Source of the DNA: Christiangramia fulva
GTDB taxonomy: Bacteria; Bacteroidota; Bacteroidia; Flavobacteriales; Flavobacteriaceae
Assembly (NCBI RefSeq): GCF_003024155.1
Contig: NZ_CP028136.1
Span: 310,001-374,000 of the forward strand
DNA: 64,000 bases
Direction of reading: 5' to 3'
Positions 8,097 through 16,186 of the stretch are shown one piece after another. Numbering within the stretch: the stretch's first letter is position 1; each line of letters starts with the position of its first letter. The notes under the pieces were generated by a model. That model did not search any database, was not told the DNA's origin, and worked only from the letters and a program-made list of their open reading frames with translations. The position numbers and the translations under genes were made by a program.

Positions 8097-9191
8097 ATGA
8101 TCATACAGGAAGTAATTAATATTATAGAAGAATTTGCTCCCACTCGATATGCTGAAGATTTTGACAATGTAGGGCTTTTGGTAGGTGATGCGGGCAATGA
8201 AGTTACCGGGGCACTAATTACACTGGACACGCTCGAGGCAACAGTTGAAGAAGCTATTGCTAAGAACTGCAATTTTATTATCAGTTTTCATCCTATTATT
8301 TTTTCCGGATTAAAAAAGCTCACCGGCAAAAATTATGTGGAAAGAACAGTTTTGAAAGCTATAAAAAATGATATTTCCATTTATGCGATCCATACCGCTC
8401 TGGATAATAATTACAAAGGTGTGAATGATATGATCGCAGAAAAACTGGGTTTGGTCAATCGGAAAATCCTGATTCCGAGGAAAGATTCGATAAAAAAGCT
8501 CGTGACCTTTGTGCCCCGTGCAAATGCCGATGAAGTGAGGGAAGCCTTATTTAAAGCCGGTGCCGGAAGTATTGGAAATTATGATAACTGTAGTTTTAAT
8601 GTGGAAGGTAAAGGAAGTTTTAGAGGGAATGAAGATTCTAATCCGGTAATTGGCGAAAAGGGAAAAGTTCATTTTGAAGAAGAAGTCCAGCTGGGAGTAA
8701 CTTTTCCCGTTCATAAACAGGCAAAAATCCTGAAAAGTCTTTTTCATAGCCATCCTTATGAAGAAGTTGCTTATGAGATCTATGCACTGGAAAATGAAAA
8801 TCAGCATTTGGGAATGGGAATGATCGGGGAGCTTGAAACCGAGCGAAATCCTGAAGATTTTCTGAAAGAAGTCAAAAAAACTTTTCATTGTGGAATAATC
8901 AGGCACTCAGAACTGGTAAAAAGCAGCATTAAAAAAGTAGCCGTACTTGGCGGAAGCGGTGCTTTTGCCATTTCAAATGCAATTTCTGCCGACGCTGATG
9001 TGTTTTTAACCGCCGATTTGAAATATCATGACTTCTACAAAGCCGGGAAAAATATAGTACTGGCCGATATTGGTCATTATGAAAGTGAACAGTTTACAAA
9101 AAATTTACTATATTCTTTTCTTAGCAAAAAAATTAGTAGTTTTGCACTTATTTTAGCAGATACAAATACGAATCCAATACATTATTTATAA
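8097..9191 (+). CDS. Nif3-like dinuclear metal centre protein
   Basis: The 364-residue protein is the long Nif3/YbgI form, with a PII-like insert between two metal-binding halves. Metal-ligand motifs are visible: 'SFHPIIF' near residue 62, 'HTALDN' near 101, and 'DIGHYESEQF' near 327. Nif3 proteins are hexameric toroids with a two-metal site; GTP cyclohydrolase-like or hydrolase activity has been suggested, but the true substrate is unsettled. It is followed after a single base by the coiled-coil/zinc-ribbon gene, a pairing conserved across many bacteria. Confidence 0.92.
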   Translation: MIIQEVINIIEEFAPTRYAEDFDNVGLLVGDAGNEVTGALITLDTLEATVEEAIAKNCNFIISFHPIIFSGLKKLTGKNYVERTVLKAIKNDISIYAIHTALDNNYKGVNDMIAEKLGLVNRKILIPRKDSIKKLVTFVPRANADEVREALFKAGAGSIGNYDNCSFNVEGKGSFRGNEDSNPVIGEKGKVHFEEEVQLGVTFPVHKQAKILKSLFHSHPYEEVAYEIYALENENQHLGMGMIGELETERNPEDFLKEVKKTFHCGIIRHSELVKSSIKKVAVLGGSGAFAISNAISADADVFLTADLKYHDFYKAGKNIVLADIGHYESEQFTKNLLYSFLSKKISSFALILADTNTNPIHYL

Positions 9192-9192
9192 T

Positions 9193-9972
9193 ATGGCGAA
9201 AAAAAACGATGTTACTGTAGAAGAGAAGTTAAGGGCACTGTACGATCTTCAGTTGGTAGATTCGCGAATTGATGAAATTCGCAATGTACGTGGTGAACTT
9301 CCTCTGGAAGTCGAAGATCTTGAAGATGAAGTAGCAGGTTTGAACAGACGCTTGGAAAAACTGGATGCTGATATTGAAGTTATTGAAAACGACATCAAGA
9401 ACAAGAAAAATCAGATAGACGAGTCTAAGAGCACTATTAAAAAATATTCTGAACAGCAAAAGAACGTTCGTAACAACCGCGAATTTAATGCGCTGAGCAA
9501 GGAAATTGAGTTTCAGGAGCTGGAAATAGAACTTTCTGAAAAGCATATTAAAGAATATAAAGCGAAAATAGAACAGAAAAAAGAAGTCATTACCAGCACC
9601 AAGGAAAAACTGGCTCAACGCGAAGAACATCTGAAGCATAAAAAAAGTGAGCTGGATGAGATCCTGAAAGAAACCGAAAAGGAAGAGCAGGCACTTATTG
9701 ACAAATCTGCAGAATACGAAAAGAACATTGAGGATCGCCTGGTAAAAGCTTATAAGAAAATCCGCACCAATGTAAAAAATGGTCTTGCGGTAGTACCGGT
9801 TGAACGTGGCGCTTCAGGAGGATCTTTTTTCACAATACCCCCACAGGTAATCATGGAAATCGCGGGTCGCAAAAAGATCATCACCGATGAACACAGCGGT
9901 CGTATCCTGGTAGACGAAGAACTTGCCAAGGAAGAACAGGAAAAAATGGAAGGAATGTTCAAAAAGTTCTAA
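9193..9972 (+). CDS. Coiled-coil protein of the C4 zinc-ribbon family, cysteines lost
   Basis: The 259-residue protein has a long two-stranded coiled coil (about residues 20-185), then a C-terminal block that aligns by eye with the C4 zinc ribbon ('GGSFFTIPPQ', then 'RKKIITDEHSGRILVD'). Family members usually carry CxxC in both halves. Here those positions are S208/S211 and D232/S235, so no zinc can be bound this way. The backbone landmarks IPPQ, RKKII and GRILVD are kept, so the domain is likely still folded. The gene follows the Nif3-like gene by 1 base and ends in a strong terminator. Function is unknown; related proteins have been proposed to act as nucleic-acid or protein adaptors. Confidence 0.88.
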   Translation: MAKKNDVTVEEKLRALYDLQLVDSRIDEIRNVRGELPLEVEDLEDEVAGLNRRLEKLDADIEVIENDIKNKKNQIDESKSTIKKYSEQQKNVRNNREFNALSKEIEFQELEIELSEKHIKEYKAKIEQKKEVITSTKEKLAQREEHLKHKKSELDEILKETEKEEQALIDKSAEYEKNIEDRLVKAYKKIRTNVKNGLAVVPVERGASGGSFFTIPPQVIMEIAGRKKIITDEHSGRILVDEELAKEEQEKMEGMFKKF

Positions 9973-9997
9973 GAAACTTCCCTCCTTATCTATAAAA

Positions 9998-10034
9998 ACT
10001 GCCTGAAGAAAAATTTCTTCAGGCAGTTTTTTTA
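9998..10034 (+). terminator. Rho-independent terminator after the Nif3/zinc-ribbon operon
   Basis: A perfect 14 bp stem (9998-10011 with 10014-10027) is followed by a run of T. It closes the two-gene operon ending at 9972. Confidence 0.93.
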
Positions 10035-10075
10035 TGCCGTATCCCGCCAGAACGTTCATTAACAAGTATTTTACA

Positions 10076-10103
10076 TTTGTCAATTTTTAAAAAGTTACCT
10101 TTA
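10076..10103 (+). promoter_or_regulatory. Candidate promoter of the lipoprotein/msrA pair
   Basis: TTTG at 10076-10079 and TACCTTTA at 10096-10103 (one mismatch to TAnnTTTG) are 16 bases apart, somewhat short of the usual 17-20. An AAAAGGA at 10114-10120 may be a weak ribosome binding site before the ATG at 10123. Confidence 0.4.
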
Positions 10104-10122
10104 ATTTCTAATTAAAAGGAAT

Positions 10123-10719
10123 ATGAAACGTGTAATAATCATAGCAGTTTTATTGTTATGCCAGTTTTCATGCAGGGATTCAGGCCAGGATAAATCAGAA
10201 GCGTCTTCTCAAAATGCCCCTAAGACTTACCAGGAAGAAAATACTGAACCAACGGGAAATTCCAATATAGAAGATACTTCAGTTACTGCCAGAAAAACCG
10301 GGATTGATGCGGAAAAATATTCTGATGAAAACCGCGAAATTTCTGCCGGCAATATTGCCGGAAAATATATTCGGAAAGACCATAACGAAGATATAAATTG
10401 TTCATGTTACTGCCTGGAGATCGTTCTTTCGGGTACCAGCGAGCTTTGTCTGGCTGACAAGGACCTGTATATCAATGCGCGTTTTCAACAAAACGGAAAT
10501 AAGATCAATGTCTATTATGACGGGAAAGCCTCGAAAACCACCAATACCGAAATTCCCTGGGAGAAATTTGACAAAACAGTAAAGATCGCTGAAATCACAA
10601 CCGAGCCGGATGGCGGACTTAAACTGGACTGGAAAGGTTTTAGCATTGACAATAAAATTGCTGTAGATTATGCGCTCTATGGTAAGAAAACTCTTGAAGG
10701 AACCTATAAAAAATTATAA
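10123..10719 (+). CDS. Lipoprotein of unknown function
   Basis: The 198-residue protein has a signal with lipobox-like 'CQFSC' (Cys at about residue 17), a low-complexity Ser/Glu/Asn/Thr linker (about 20-80), and a compact C-terminal domain (about 85-198) with a Cys triplet 'NCSCYCLEI' followed by a fifth Cys ('SELCLADK'). The beta-rich pattern suggests a small beta-sandwich or calycin-like domain, but I do not recognise the family. It lies 1 base before the exported MsrA and shares its direction, so a link to oxidative damage in the envelope is possible but only inferred. Confidence 0.75.
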   Translation: MKRVIIIAVLLLCQFSCRDSGQDKSEASSQNAPKTYQEENTEPTGNSNIEDTSVTARKTGIDAEKYSDENREISAGNIAGKYIRKDHNEDINCSCYCLEIVLSGTSELCLADKDLYINARFQQNGNKINVYYDGKASKTTNTEIPWEKFDKTVKIAEITTEPDGGLKLDWKGFSIDNKIAVDYALYGKKTLEGTYKKL

Positions 10720-10720
10720 A

Positions 10721-11368
10721 ATGAAATTTTTACTGATCAATTTTTTAAGCCTGTTATTATTGGGCTGTAACAATTCTGCCGGAAATTCTCCTACCCCAGA
10801 AGCGCTCGTAAATGCCGAACCGGTCGAAGTTCCTGCTCAAAACGGTCTCGAACACGCCTATTTTTCTAGCGGTTGTTTCTGGTGCGTGGAGGCGATCTAT
10901 GAAAGCGTAAAAGGCGTAAAAGAAGCTATTTCCGGCTATGCGGGTGGAGAAATGAAGAATCCCACTTATGAGAACAGCGATGGCCATGCAGAGACGGTGG
11001 AGGTGATCTATGATCCTGACGAAGTAAGTTTCAAGACTCTGGTCCAGGTTTATTTCGGTTCGCAAGATCCAACGCAGGTAAATGGGCAGGGACCCGATAT
11101 TGGGAAACATTACCGGTCGATCATTTTTTATCAGAACGAGAAGCAAAAACAAATCATTGAAGAAGTAAAGGCTGAAGTTGCCAAAAAATACGATAAACCT
11201 ATTGCAGCTGAAATTCTGCCGTTTCAGAAATTCTGGAAGGCTGAAGACTATCATCAGAATTACGAAAAAAATCATCCCGAAAATCCTTATATCCAGAATG
11301 TATCTATACCGCGGATCAACAGGTTCAAGGAAAAATTTCCGGATTTGCTAAAGGAAAAAGCCCATTAA
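10721..11368 (+). CDS. msrA: Peptide-methionine (S)-S-oxide reductase, lipoprotein form
   Basis: MsrA reduces methionine-S-sulfoxide in proteins. The ATG at 10721 gives 215 residues with a clear lipoprotein signal (LLLLG before Cys16), so the enzyme is predicted to be anchored outside the cytoplasm. The catalytic motif GCFWC is at residues 51-55 with nucleophile C52. 'GYAGGEMKNPTYE' and 'GHAETVEVIYDP' are standard. An earlier in-frame start at 10670 would lie inside the upstream gene and bury the signal sequence, so it is rejected. The stop codon overlaps the convergent kmo stop (shared TTAA, 11365-11368). Resolving cysteines in the tail are not seen, so electrons probably come from a periplasmic thiol partner. 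Confidence 0.93.
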   Translation: MKFLLINFLSLLLLGCNNSAGNSPTPEALVNAEPVEVPAQNGLEHAYFSSGCFWCVEAIYESVKGVKEAISGYAGGEMKNPTYENSDGHAETVEVIYDPDEVSFKTLVQVYFGSQDPTQVNGQGPDIGKHYRSIIFYQNEKQKQIIEEVKAEVAKKYDKPIAAEILPFQKFWKAEDYHQNYEKNHPENPYIQNVSIPRINRFKEKFPDLLKEKAH

Positions 11369-12708
11369 GTATTGAGATAATTGAGAATTTTCTGCTCCAC
11401 TTCTTCTGAATCCCATTTGTTCATAATATCCGGCATTTTCATAACCTCATCCATAATATCGCGCTGGCGATCACCGATTTTAAGGGCTTCAGAATAAGAT
11501 TTATCTGAAAATGTAACCCTGGAATAAAGTGGCGTCCACGAATGGGGATGCGCATCGGCAAATTTCTTTTCAATCTTTTTCCGAAGAAGAAACATGGGAT
11601 CGGCCGTTTTGCTACTCATCTCTACAAAATTCCGGTAGCTGAGCTCTGCGATGGCATCCCCATTAGGTTTGCGTTCAGTTTGATATTCCTCAAAAATTTG
11701 CTGCCAGTCATCGCCATATTTTTCCATTTTCTGGTTCAAGACCCAGATATCTTCAAAACCGGCGTTCATTCCCTGACCGTAAAAAGGAACTATGGCGTGT
11801 GCCGAGTCGCCTACAAGGGTGATTTTATCGAAATAAGACCAGGGAAAACATTTGATGGTAACCATGGCACTGGTAGGATTTTTAAAAAAATCTTTCTTCA
11901 AATTGGAGATTTCATCCTTTATATCGGGAAAATGGGTTTCAAAGAAAAGATCGGCATCCTTTTCGGTTTGAATGCTTTCAAAAGAAATGTCGCCTTCAAA
12001 AGGCAAAAATAGGGTACAGGTGAAACTGCCATCCAGATTGGGCATTGCAATAAGCATGAAGTTTCCACGCGGCCAGATGTGAAAAGAAGCATTATTGAGT
12101 TTATGGCTGCCATCAGGATTGGCAGAAATGCTAAGTTCTTTGTAGCCAACATCTATGAAATGCTGGGAATAATTAAATCGGCTTTGTCGCTGCATTTTAT
12201 GCCTTACCCGGGAAAAAGCGCCGTCGGCACCAAAAACAAGATCGAATTTATATTCTTTCCATTTACTTTTTTCGGTTGCACCGGTATAAAGATAGGCTTT
12301 TGGCATATCCACATCCCAGACCTTTTCTTCAAAGCGGAATTCGGCTCCAGCTTCTTCAGCCAGATCGATCATTTTTCTGTTAAGAATTCCCCTGGAAATT
12401 GAATAAATAGCTTCTCCTTCGGCTCCGTATTTCTGGTAATATACCGGCTTATCCTTCACATGCATCGCACGTTGTTCCAGCGGCAGGGCCAACTTTCGTA
12501 TTTCATCTTCCACCCCTACTTCCCGTAAAGCTTTCCAACCGCGATTAGACATCGCAAGATTGATGGACCTTCCGGAAAATTCAACCTTTCTTACATCGGG
12601 ACGGCGATCAAAAACGCTAACGGAATGGCCTTTTCGCCGAAGATAGATTGCAAGAAGTGAGCCCACGAGTCCGGAGCCTACTATCGCCACTTTTTTTTTG
12701 CTTTGCAT
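11365..12708 (-). CDS. kmo: Kynurenine 3-monooxygenase
   Basis: This FAD enzyme hydroxylates L-kynurenine to 3-hydroxykynurenine with NADPH and O2, a step of tryptophan breakdown or de novo NAD synthesis. The 447-residue protein has the Rossmann 'VGSGLVGSLLAIYLRRKG' near residue 10, the second FAD motif 'VFGADGAFSRVR' near 160, and 'LVGDSAHAIVPFYGQGMN' near 300, with the family-specific 'RSINLAMSNRGWKAL' near 48. Kynureninase lies on the same strand about 3.5 kb away, separated by plus-strand genes. Tryptophan 2,3-dioxygenase and 3-hydroxyanthranilate dioxygenase are not in the window. Confidence 0.96.
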   Translation of the reverse strand: MQSKKKVAIVGSGLVGSLLAIYLRRKGHSVSVFDRRPDVRKVEFSGRSINLAMSNRGWKALREVGVEDEIRKLALPLEQRAMHVKDKPVYYQKYGAEGEAIYSISRGILNRKMIDLAEEAGAEFRFEEKVWDVDMPKAYLYTGATEKSKWKEYKFDLVFGADGAFSRVRHKMQRQSRFNYSQHFIDVGYKELSISANPDGSHKLNNASFHIWPRGNFMLIAMPNLDGSFTCTLFLPFEGDISFESIQTEKDADLFFETHFPDIKDEISNLKKDFFKNPTSAMVTIKCFPWSYFDKITLVGDSAHAIVPFYGQGMNAGFEDIWVLNQKMEKYGDDWQQIFEEYQTERKPNGDAIAELSYRNFVEMSSKTADPMFLLRKKIEKKFADAHPHSWTPLYSRVTFSDKSYSEALKIGDRQRDIMDEVMKMPDIMNKWDSEEVEQKILNYLNT

Positions 12709-12896
12709 GAACTGTACTAAAAAGAAATTCTGGAAAAATTAATTTTTATTCCCAGATTTTCATTGATTTCGGTGCGAAATTAACCAATTAAAATCAAAAG
12801 GCTATCCTTTAGTTTTAGCAATGATTCCAGGCATTTATAATTTACTTAACAGCTCCTGTGCTGTATATCAGGTATTTTTATAAAAAACCACCTCGT

Positions 12897-14009
12897 ATGC
12901 AAGCTACTAACCAACCTTTATTACAGCCTTTCAGAATGGGAGACCTTAACCTCAGGAATCGTGTGGTAATGGCTCCTTTAACCCGGAGCCGTGCCGATAA
13001 TAAACGCCGTGTACCCACAGATCTCCATGTTGAATATTACAAACAAAGAGCTGGCGCCGGATTAATAATTTCAGAAGGTGCTCAGGTTTCAGAAAGAGGG
13101 ATTGGGTATATCAATACCCCCGGAATTCATAACGAGGAACAGGCAGAAGCCTGGAAAAAGGTCACCGATGCCGTACATGAAGAAGGTGGAAGGATGTTTG
13201 TGCAGCTTTGGCATTGTGGCCGGATATCCCATCCAAAATTCCATGATGGTGAAAAACCTTTGGCCCCCAGCGCAATCAATCCCAATACCCAGGTGTTTAC
13301 AGACGAAGGACTACAGCCTACCGCCGAACCTAAGGAAATGAGCATTCAGGAAATCCAGCAGACTATCATGGAATTTCGAAATGCAGCAGTGATGGCCAAA
13401 AAAGCCAATTTTGATGGTATTGAACTACATGCTGCCAATGGCTATCTTTTCCATCAGTTCTTCAATAAAAATGCGAATCTTCGCACCGATGATTACGGCG
13501 GAAATATTCCGAACAGGGCAAGGTTTTTCTTTGATGTGCTGGAAATTTGCACAGAAGTCTGGGCGGAAAACCGAATTGGTTGTCATTTTAATCCTTCCTT
13601 TACCGATAAAGCGGGAATTACAGCAACCGATGAAACCATCGCTACCTTTGACTATATAATCGATAAGTTAAATGCTTATAATTTGGCATATGTGCATGTA
13701 TCGGAACCATTTACCGATGTTAGCGATATTCCTTATCTTGAAAAAGAAGTTGCAAAACATTACCGGCCTATTTACAAGGGTACTTTAATGGCCAATAAGG
13801 ATTTTGACCGGGAATCGGGCAATAAGATCATTGAAGAAGGGATTGCCGATCTTGTTTCTTTCGGAAAATTATTTATTTCAAATCCCGATCTACCGGAACG
13901 CTTTAGGAATAAATGGCCTACTGCGGAATGGGACCAGGATACTTTTTACACTTCCGGACCCAAAGGATATACCGATTATCCTCCCTATAAAAAGGAAGAA
14001 GTTTCGTAG
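12897..14009 (+). CDS. Old yellow enzyme family alkene reductase (NemA-like)
   Basis: This FMN-dependent reductase acts on activated C=C bonds or nitro compounds. ATG at 12897 gives 370 residues beginning with the standard 'QPFRMGDLNLRNRVVMAPLTRSR' region (split here at the Pro/Leu turn). A GTG at 12858 in the same frame would only add 13 odd residues. The FMN/substrate block 'FDGIELHAANGYLFHQF' and 'NLRTDDYGGN' tyrosine region are intact, as is the phosphate-binding 'GIADLVSFGKLFISNPDLP'. Physiological substrate is unknown. It is the first gene of a plus-strand block between kmo and kynU; the 188-base gap before it has no clear promoter box. Confidence 0.93.
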   Translation: MQATNQPLLQPFRMGDLNLRNRVVMAPLTRSRADNKRRVPTDLHVEYYKQRAGAGLIISEGAQVSERGIGYINTPGIHNEEQAEAWKKVTDAVHEEGGRMFVQLWHCGRISHPKFHDGEKPLAPSAINPNTQVFTDEGLQPTAEPKEMSIQEIQQTIMEFRNAAVMAKKANFDGIELHAANGYLFHQFFNKNANLRTDDYGGNIPNRARFFFDVLEICTEVWAENRIGCHFNPSFTDKAGITATDETIATFDYIIDKLNAYNLAYVHVSEPFTDVSDIPYLEKEVAKHYRPIYKGTLMANKDFDRESGNKIIEEGIADLVSFGKLFISNPDLPERFRNKWPTAEWDQDTFYTSGPKGYTDYPPYKKEEVS

Positions 14010-14072
14010 CATTAACTGAAATAAGAATAACTGCCAATTTAAAAGTAAATCTATATAACTAAAACTCTAATT

Positions 14073-14318
14073 ATGGATCAACAGAAGCTTGACCAAATGA
14101 GGTCTACACTTAATAAACTGGAAGATATCAAAAACAGCCAGGAAAGCATCCTCGACAAAATCAACCACGTTATTACCGATCTATTTCAACATCCCGACAA
14201 AGATCTTGAAAAAGCCATGGAGGAAGCTCATCAGCGTGCTTCAGATAATACCGATGCCATTCGGGAAGCCATGGAAGACTATGAAATGAGAATTAATAAA
14301 CTGGAAACTCAGGATTAA
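14073..14318 (+). CDS. Small helical coiled-coil protein, unknown
   Basis: The 81-residue, highly charged protein has no signal or membrane helix and is predicted all-helical with heptad-like hydrophobic spacing ('LDQMRSTLNKLEDIKN', then 'MEDYEMRINKLETQ' at the C-terminus). I do not recognise a family. It starts 63 bases after the alkene reductase stop and is followed by its own terminator at 14365-14392, so the three genes from 12897 may end as one transcript here. Confidence 0.65.
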   Translation: MDQQKLDQMRSTLNKLEDIKNSQESILDKINHVITDLFQHPDKDLEKAMEEAHQRASDNTDAIREAMEDYEMRINKLETQD

Positions 14319-14364
14319 TTTAAAGAAGTGTTAACAGGCTTTTAAAAAGCCAATTTCTAACTTG

Positions 14365-14392
14365 AGGTCAGTCTAAAATACTGACCTTTTTT
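14365..14392 (+). terminator. Terminator hairpin directly before the flavin reductase start
   Basis: An 8 bp perfect stem (14365-14372 with 14380-14387, AGGTCAGT/ACTGACCT) with a 7-base loop is followed by six T (14387-14392). The ATG of the next gene is at 14396, only 3 bases after the T run. It can terminate the upstream transcript, or act as an attenuator for the flavin reductase. Confidence 0.8.
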
Positions 14393-14395
14393 GCT

Positions 14396-15049
14396 ATGAA
14401 ACATGTAGATGCACAGGAAATAGAGCGTATGGAAAAAGTTTTCCGCCTCAATTTAATCAACAGTTGCACAGGATATAAGTCGGCGAACCTGATAGCCACA
14501 AAATCGAAGAGCGGTAATCCCAATGTGGCGGTTTTCAGCTCGGTAACTCACATGGGGAGTCATCCCGCCATGCTGGGTTTTGTCATGCGTCCCACAAAAG
14601 TTCCGCGTAATACCTATAAAAATATTAAGGAAACCTCTTATTTCACAGTTAATCATATTCATGAAAAAATGATCGCCCAGGCTCACCAGACCGCTGCGAA
14701 ATACGAAGAAAATATTTCAGAATTTCATCAAACAGGTCTGGAGGAAGAATATCTTGATGGTTTTCATGCTCCTTTTGTAAAGCAATCTGAAATTAAATTG
14801 GGCTGCCGATTTTTAAATGAATATGAAATAAAGGAAAATGACACTCTCCTTATTGTAGCTGCGATTGAGCATATTTACTTTGATGAAGGCATACAGATGC
14901 CGGATGGATGGCTAAGACTTGACGATGCGGGAACTGTAGCCATTGATGGTTTAGACGGATATTCCCTTCCCACCCTGCTGGACCGTTTTCATTACGCGCG
15001 CCCAGGTAAAGAACTCAAGTCGTTTTTTAGTACTGAAACCAATCAATAA
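14396..15049 (+). CDS. Flavin reductase-like (FMN-binding split barrel) protein
   Basis: The 217-residue protein has the split-barrel flavin-binding fold, with 'INSCTGYKSANLIATKS' near residue 20, 'NVAVFSSVTHMGSHPAMLGF' near 45 (split at the His) and 'NTYKNIKETSYFTVNHI' near 78. Such proteins bind FMN and either reduce it with NAD(P)H for a partner oxygenase or act as stand-alone oxidoreductases; the partner is unknown. Its position between kmo and kynU may be meaningful, as some aromatic catabolic clusters include one, but that is inference. No promoter box can fit between the terminator hairpin and its ATG. Confidence 0.87.
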   Translation: MKHVDAQEIERMEKVFRLNLINSCTGYKSANLIATKSKSGNPNVAVFSSVTHMGSHPAMLGFVMRPTKVPRNTYKNIKETSYFTVNHIHEKMIAQAHQTAAKYEENISEFHQTGLEEEYLDGFHAPFVKQSEIKLGCRFLNEYEIKENDTLLIVAAIEHIYFDEGIQMPDGWLRLDDAGTVAIDGLDGYSLPTLLDRFHYARPGKELKSFFSTETNQ

Positions 15050-15222
15050 AGCATTATATAAAAAAGTTCAGGTTTTATTCTGCTAGTTAAATCAAGGTTA
15101 AAGAAGGTCCTGCTCGTCTTTCAATTATCTACCTTTAGTATTGAGAATTAGGTAAATACCCATTCTCCAGTACAAAACAACTGATGGCGATCCTGAAAAA
15201 GCGCCTCTTAAAACCAAAAGAT

Positions 15223-15378
15223 ATGAGAGATTTAATTTGGCTTATCATTGTCCTGTTGATCATAGGATGGCTAATAGGATATTTTGCGTTTCCTGACCTG
15301 GGAAGCATAATACATATTCTTATTGTATTGGCCGTGATCTTAATTTTATACAAATTACTCACGGGAAGAAGATTATAA
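15223..15378 (+). CDS. Lmo0937-family small membrane protein
   Basis: The 51-residue protein consists of two membrane helices ('IWLIIVLLIIGWLIGYF' and 'IIHILIVLAVILILYKLL') joined by a short 'AFPDLGS' turn, ending in 'GRRL'. This is the pattern of the Lmo0937/YqaE-like tiny membrane proteins, often stress-induced; the function is unknown. ATG at 15223 gives the family start 'MRDLIW'. An in-frame ATG at 15184 would add 13 basic residues and is less likely. It is followed by a strong terminator. Confidence 0.8.
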   Translation: MRDLIWLIIVLLIIGWLIGYFAFPDLGSIIHILIVLAVILILYKLLTGRRL

Positions 15379-15395
15379 AAAATGGCAGTTTCATT

Positions 15396-15423
15396 AAACC
15401 CTTTGAATTTCAAAGGGTTTTTT
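15396..15423 (+). terminator. Rho-independent terminator
   Basis: The stem AAACCCTTTGA/TCAAAGGGTTT (15396-15406 with 15410-15420) with a 3-base loop is followed by T residues. It closes the small membrane protein transcript. Confidence 0.88.
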
Positions 15424-15505
15424 ATAACAAAAAATGAAGGTATGAATTACCTGAAAATCAAATAGTTGAATATTCCTTATCTTTACTTTCACTTAAAAAC
15501 CAACG

Positions 15506-16180
15506 ATGAAAAAATTTATTTTATTATTCTCACTAAGCCTTTTCCTTCTTTCCTGTAATGATCAAAAGCAGAAAGAAAAGAAACTGGAAGACATGAATGA
15601 GCCAGCATCGGCAGCTGATAAAATTGCTTTTGCAAACGGAATTAAAAAATTCGACAGTATCAAAAAACTGGAATTTACGTTTAATGTAGAGGTAAATGAC
15701 ACTATAAGATCAAAGCGCCATTGGGCATGGCATCCCGATACTCATAAAATTACCCTTACTGAAAAAGATACGGTAATGAGTTACATAAAAAAAGACAGCC
15801 TCAGCGAAAAAGACAAAAAGATCGATAGAAAATTCGTCAACGATACTTACTGGCTTCTTTTTCCATTTCAGCTTGAATGGTCTAATGCTGAAATAAGCGA
15901 GGTAAAGAAGGCTCAGGCGCCTATAAGCGGGGAAGAAATGAAGATGATGAGTGTGAATTATCCCTCACAGGGAGGATATACACCAGGAGATACTTATGAC
16001 ATTTACTTCAATGATGATTATATGATACAGGAATGGGTGTATAAACCTTCAGGCGGCGGAAATCCATTGGCTACCACCTGGGAAGATTACCATGATTTTG
16101 AAGGAATTAAAATCGCCCGGGAACATAAAGGAAAGGATGGTAATTTTAAGATCTTCTTTTCTGACATTTCTGCGGAGTAG
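15506..16180 (+). CDS. Lipoprotein, DUF6503-like
   Basis: The 224-residue protein has a lipoprotein signal ending in 'FLLSC' (Cys17), then a beta-rich domain that reads like the LolA/LppX or DUF6503 class of periplasmic lipid- or hydrophobe-binding half-barrels. Landmarks are 'SIKKLEFTFNVEVND', a Trp-rich 'HWAWHPDTHK', 'YWLLFPFQL' and the closing 'WEDYHDFEGIKIAREH'. Assignment to DUF6503 is from memory of this pattern and not certain. It is convergent with kynU, ending 6 bases from it. Confidence 0.7.
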   Translation: MKKFILLFSLSLFLLSCNDQKQKEKKLEDMNEPASAADKIAFANGIKKFDSIKKLEFTFNVEVNDTIRSKRHWAWHPDTHKITLTEKDTVMSYIKKDSLSEKDKKIDRKFVNDTYWLLFPFQLEWSNAEISEVKKAQAPISGEEMKMMSVNYPSQGGYTPGDTYDIYFNDDYMIQEWVYKPSGGGNPLATTWEDYHDFEGIKIAREHKGKDGNFKIFFSDISAE

Positions 16181-16186
16181 GCCGAT

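Noticed and set aside
12858..12899. GTG start for the alkene reductase
   Set aside because: It adds 13 residues that do not match the family start; ATG at 12897 gives the normal N-terminus.
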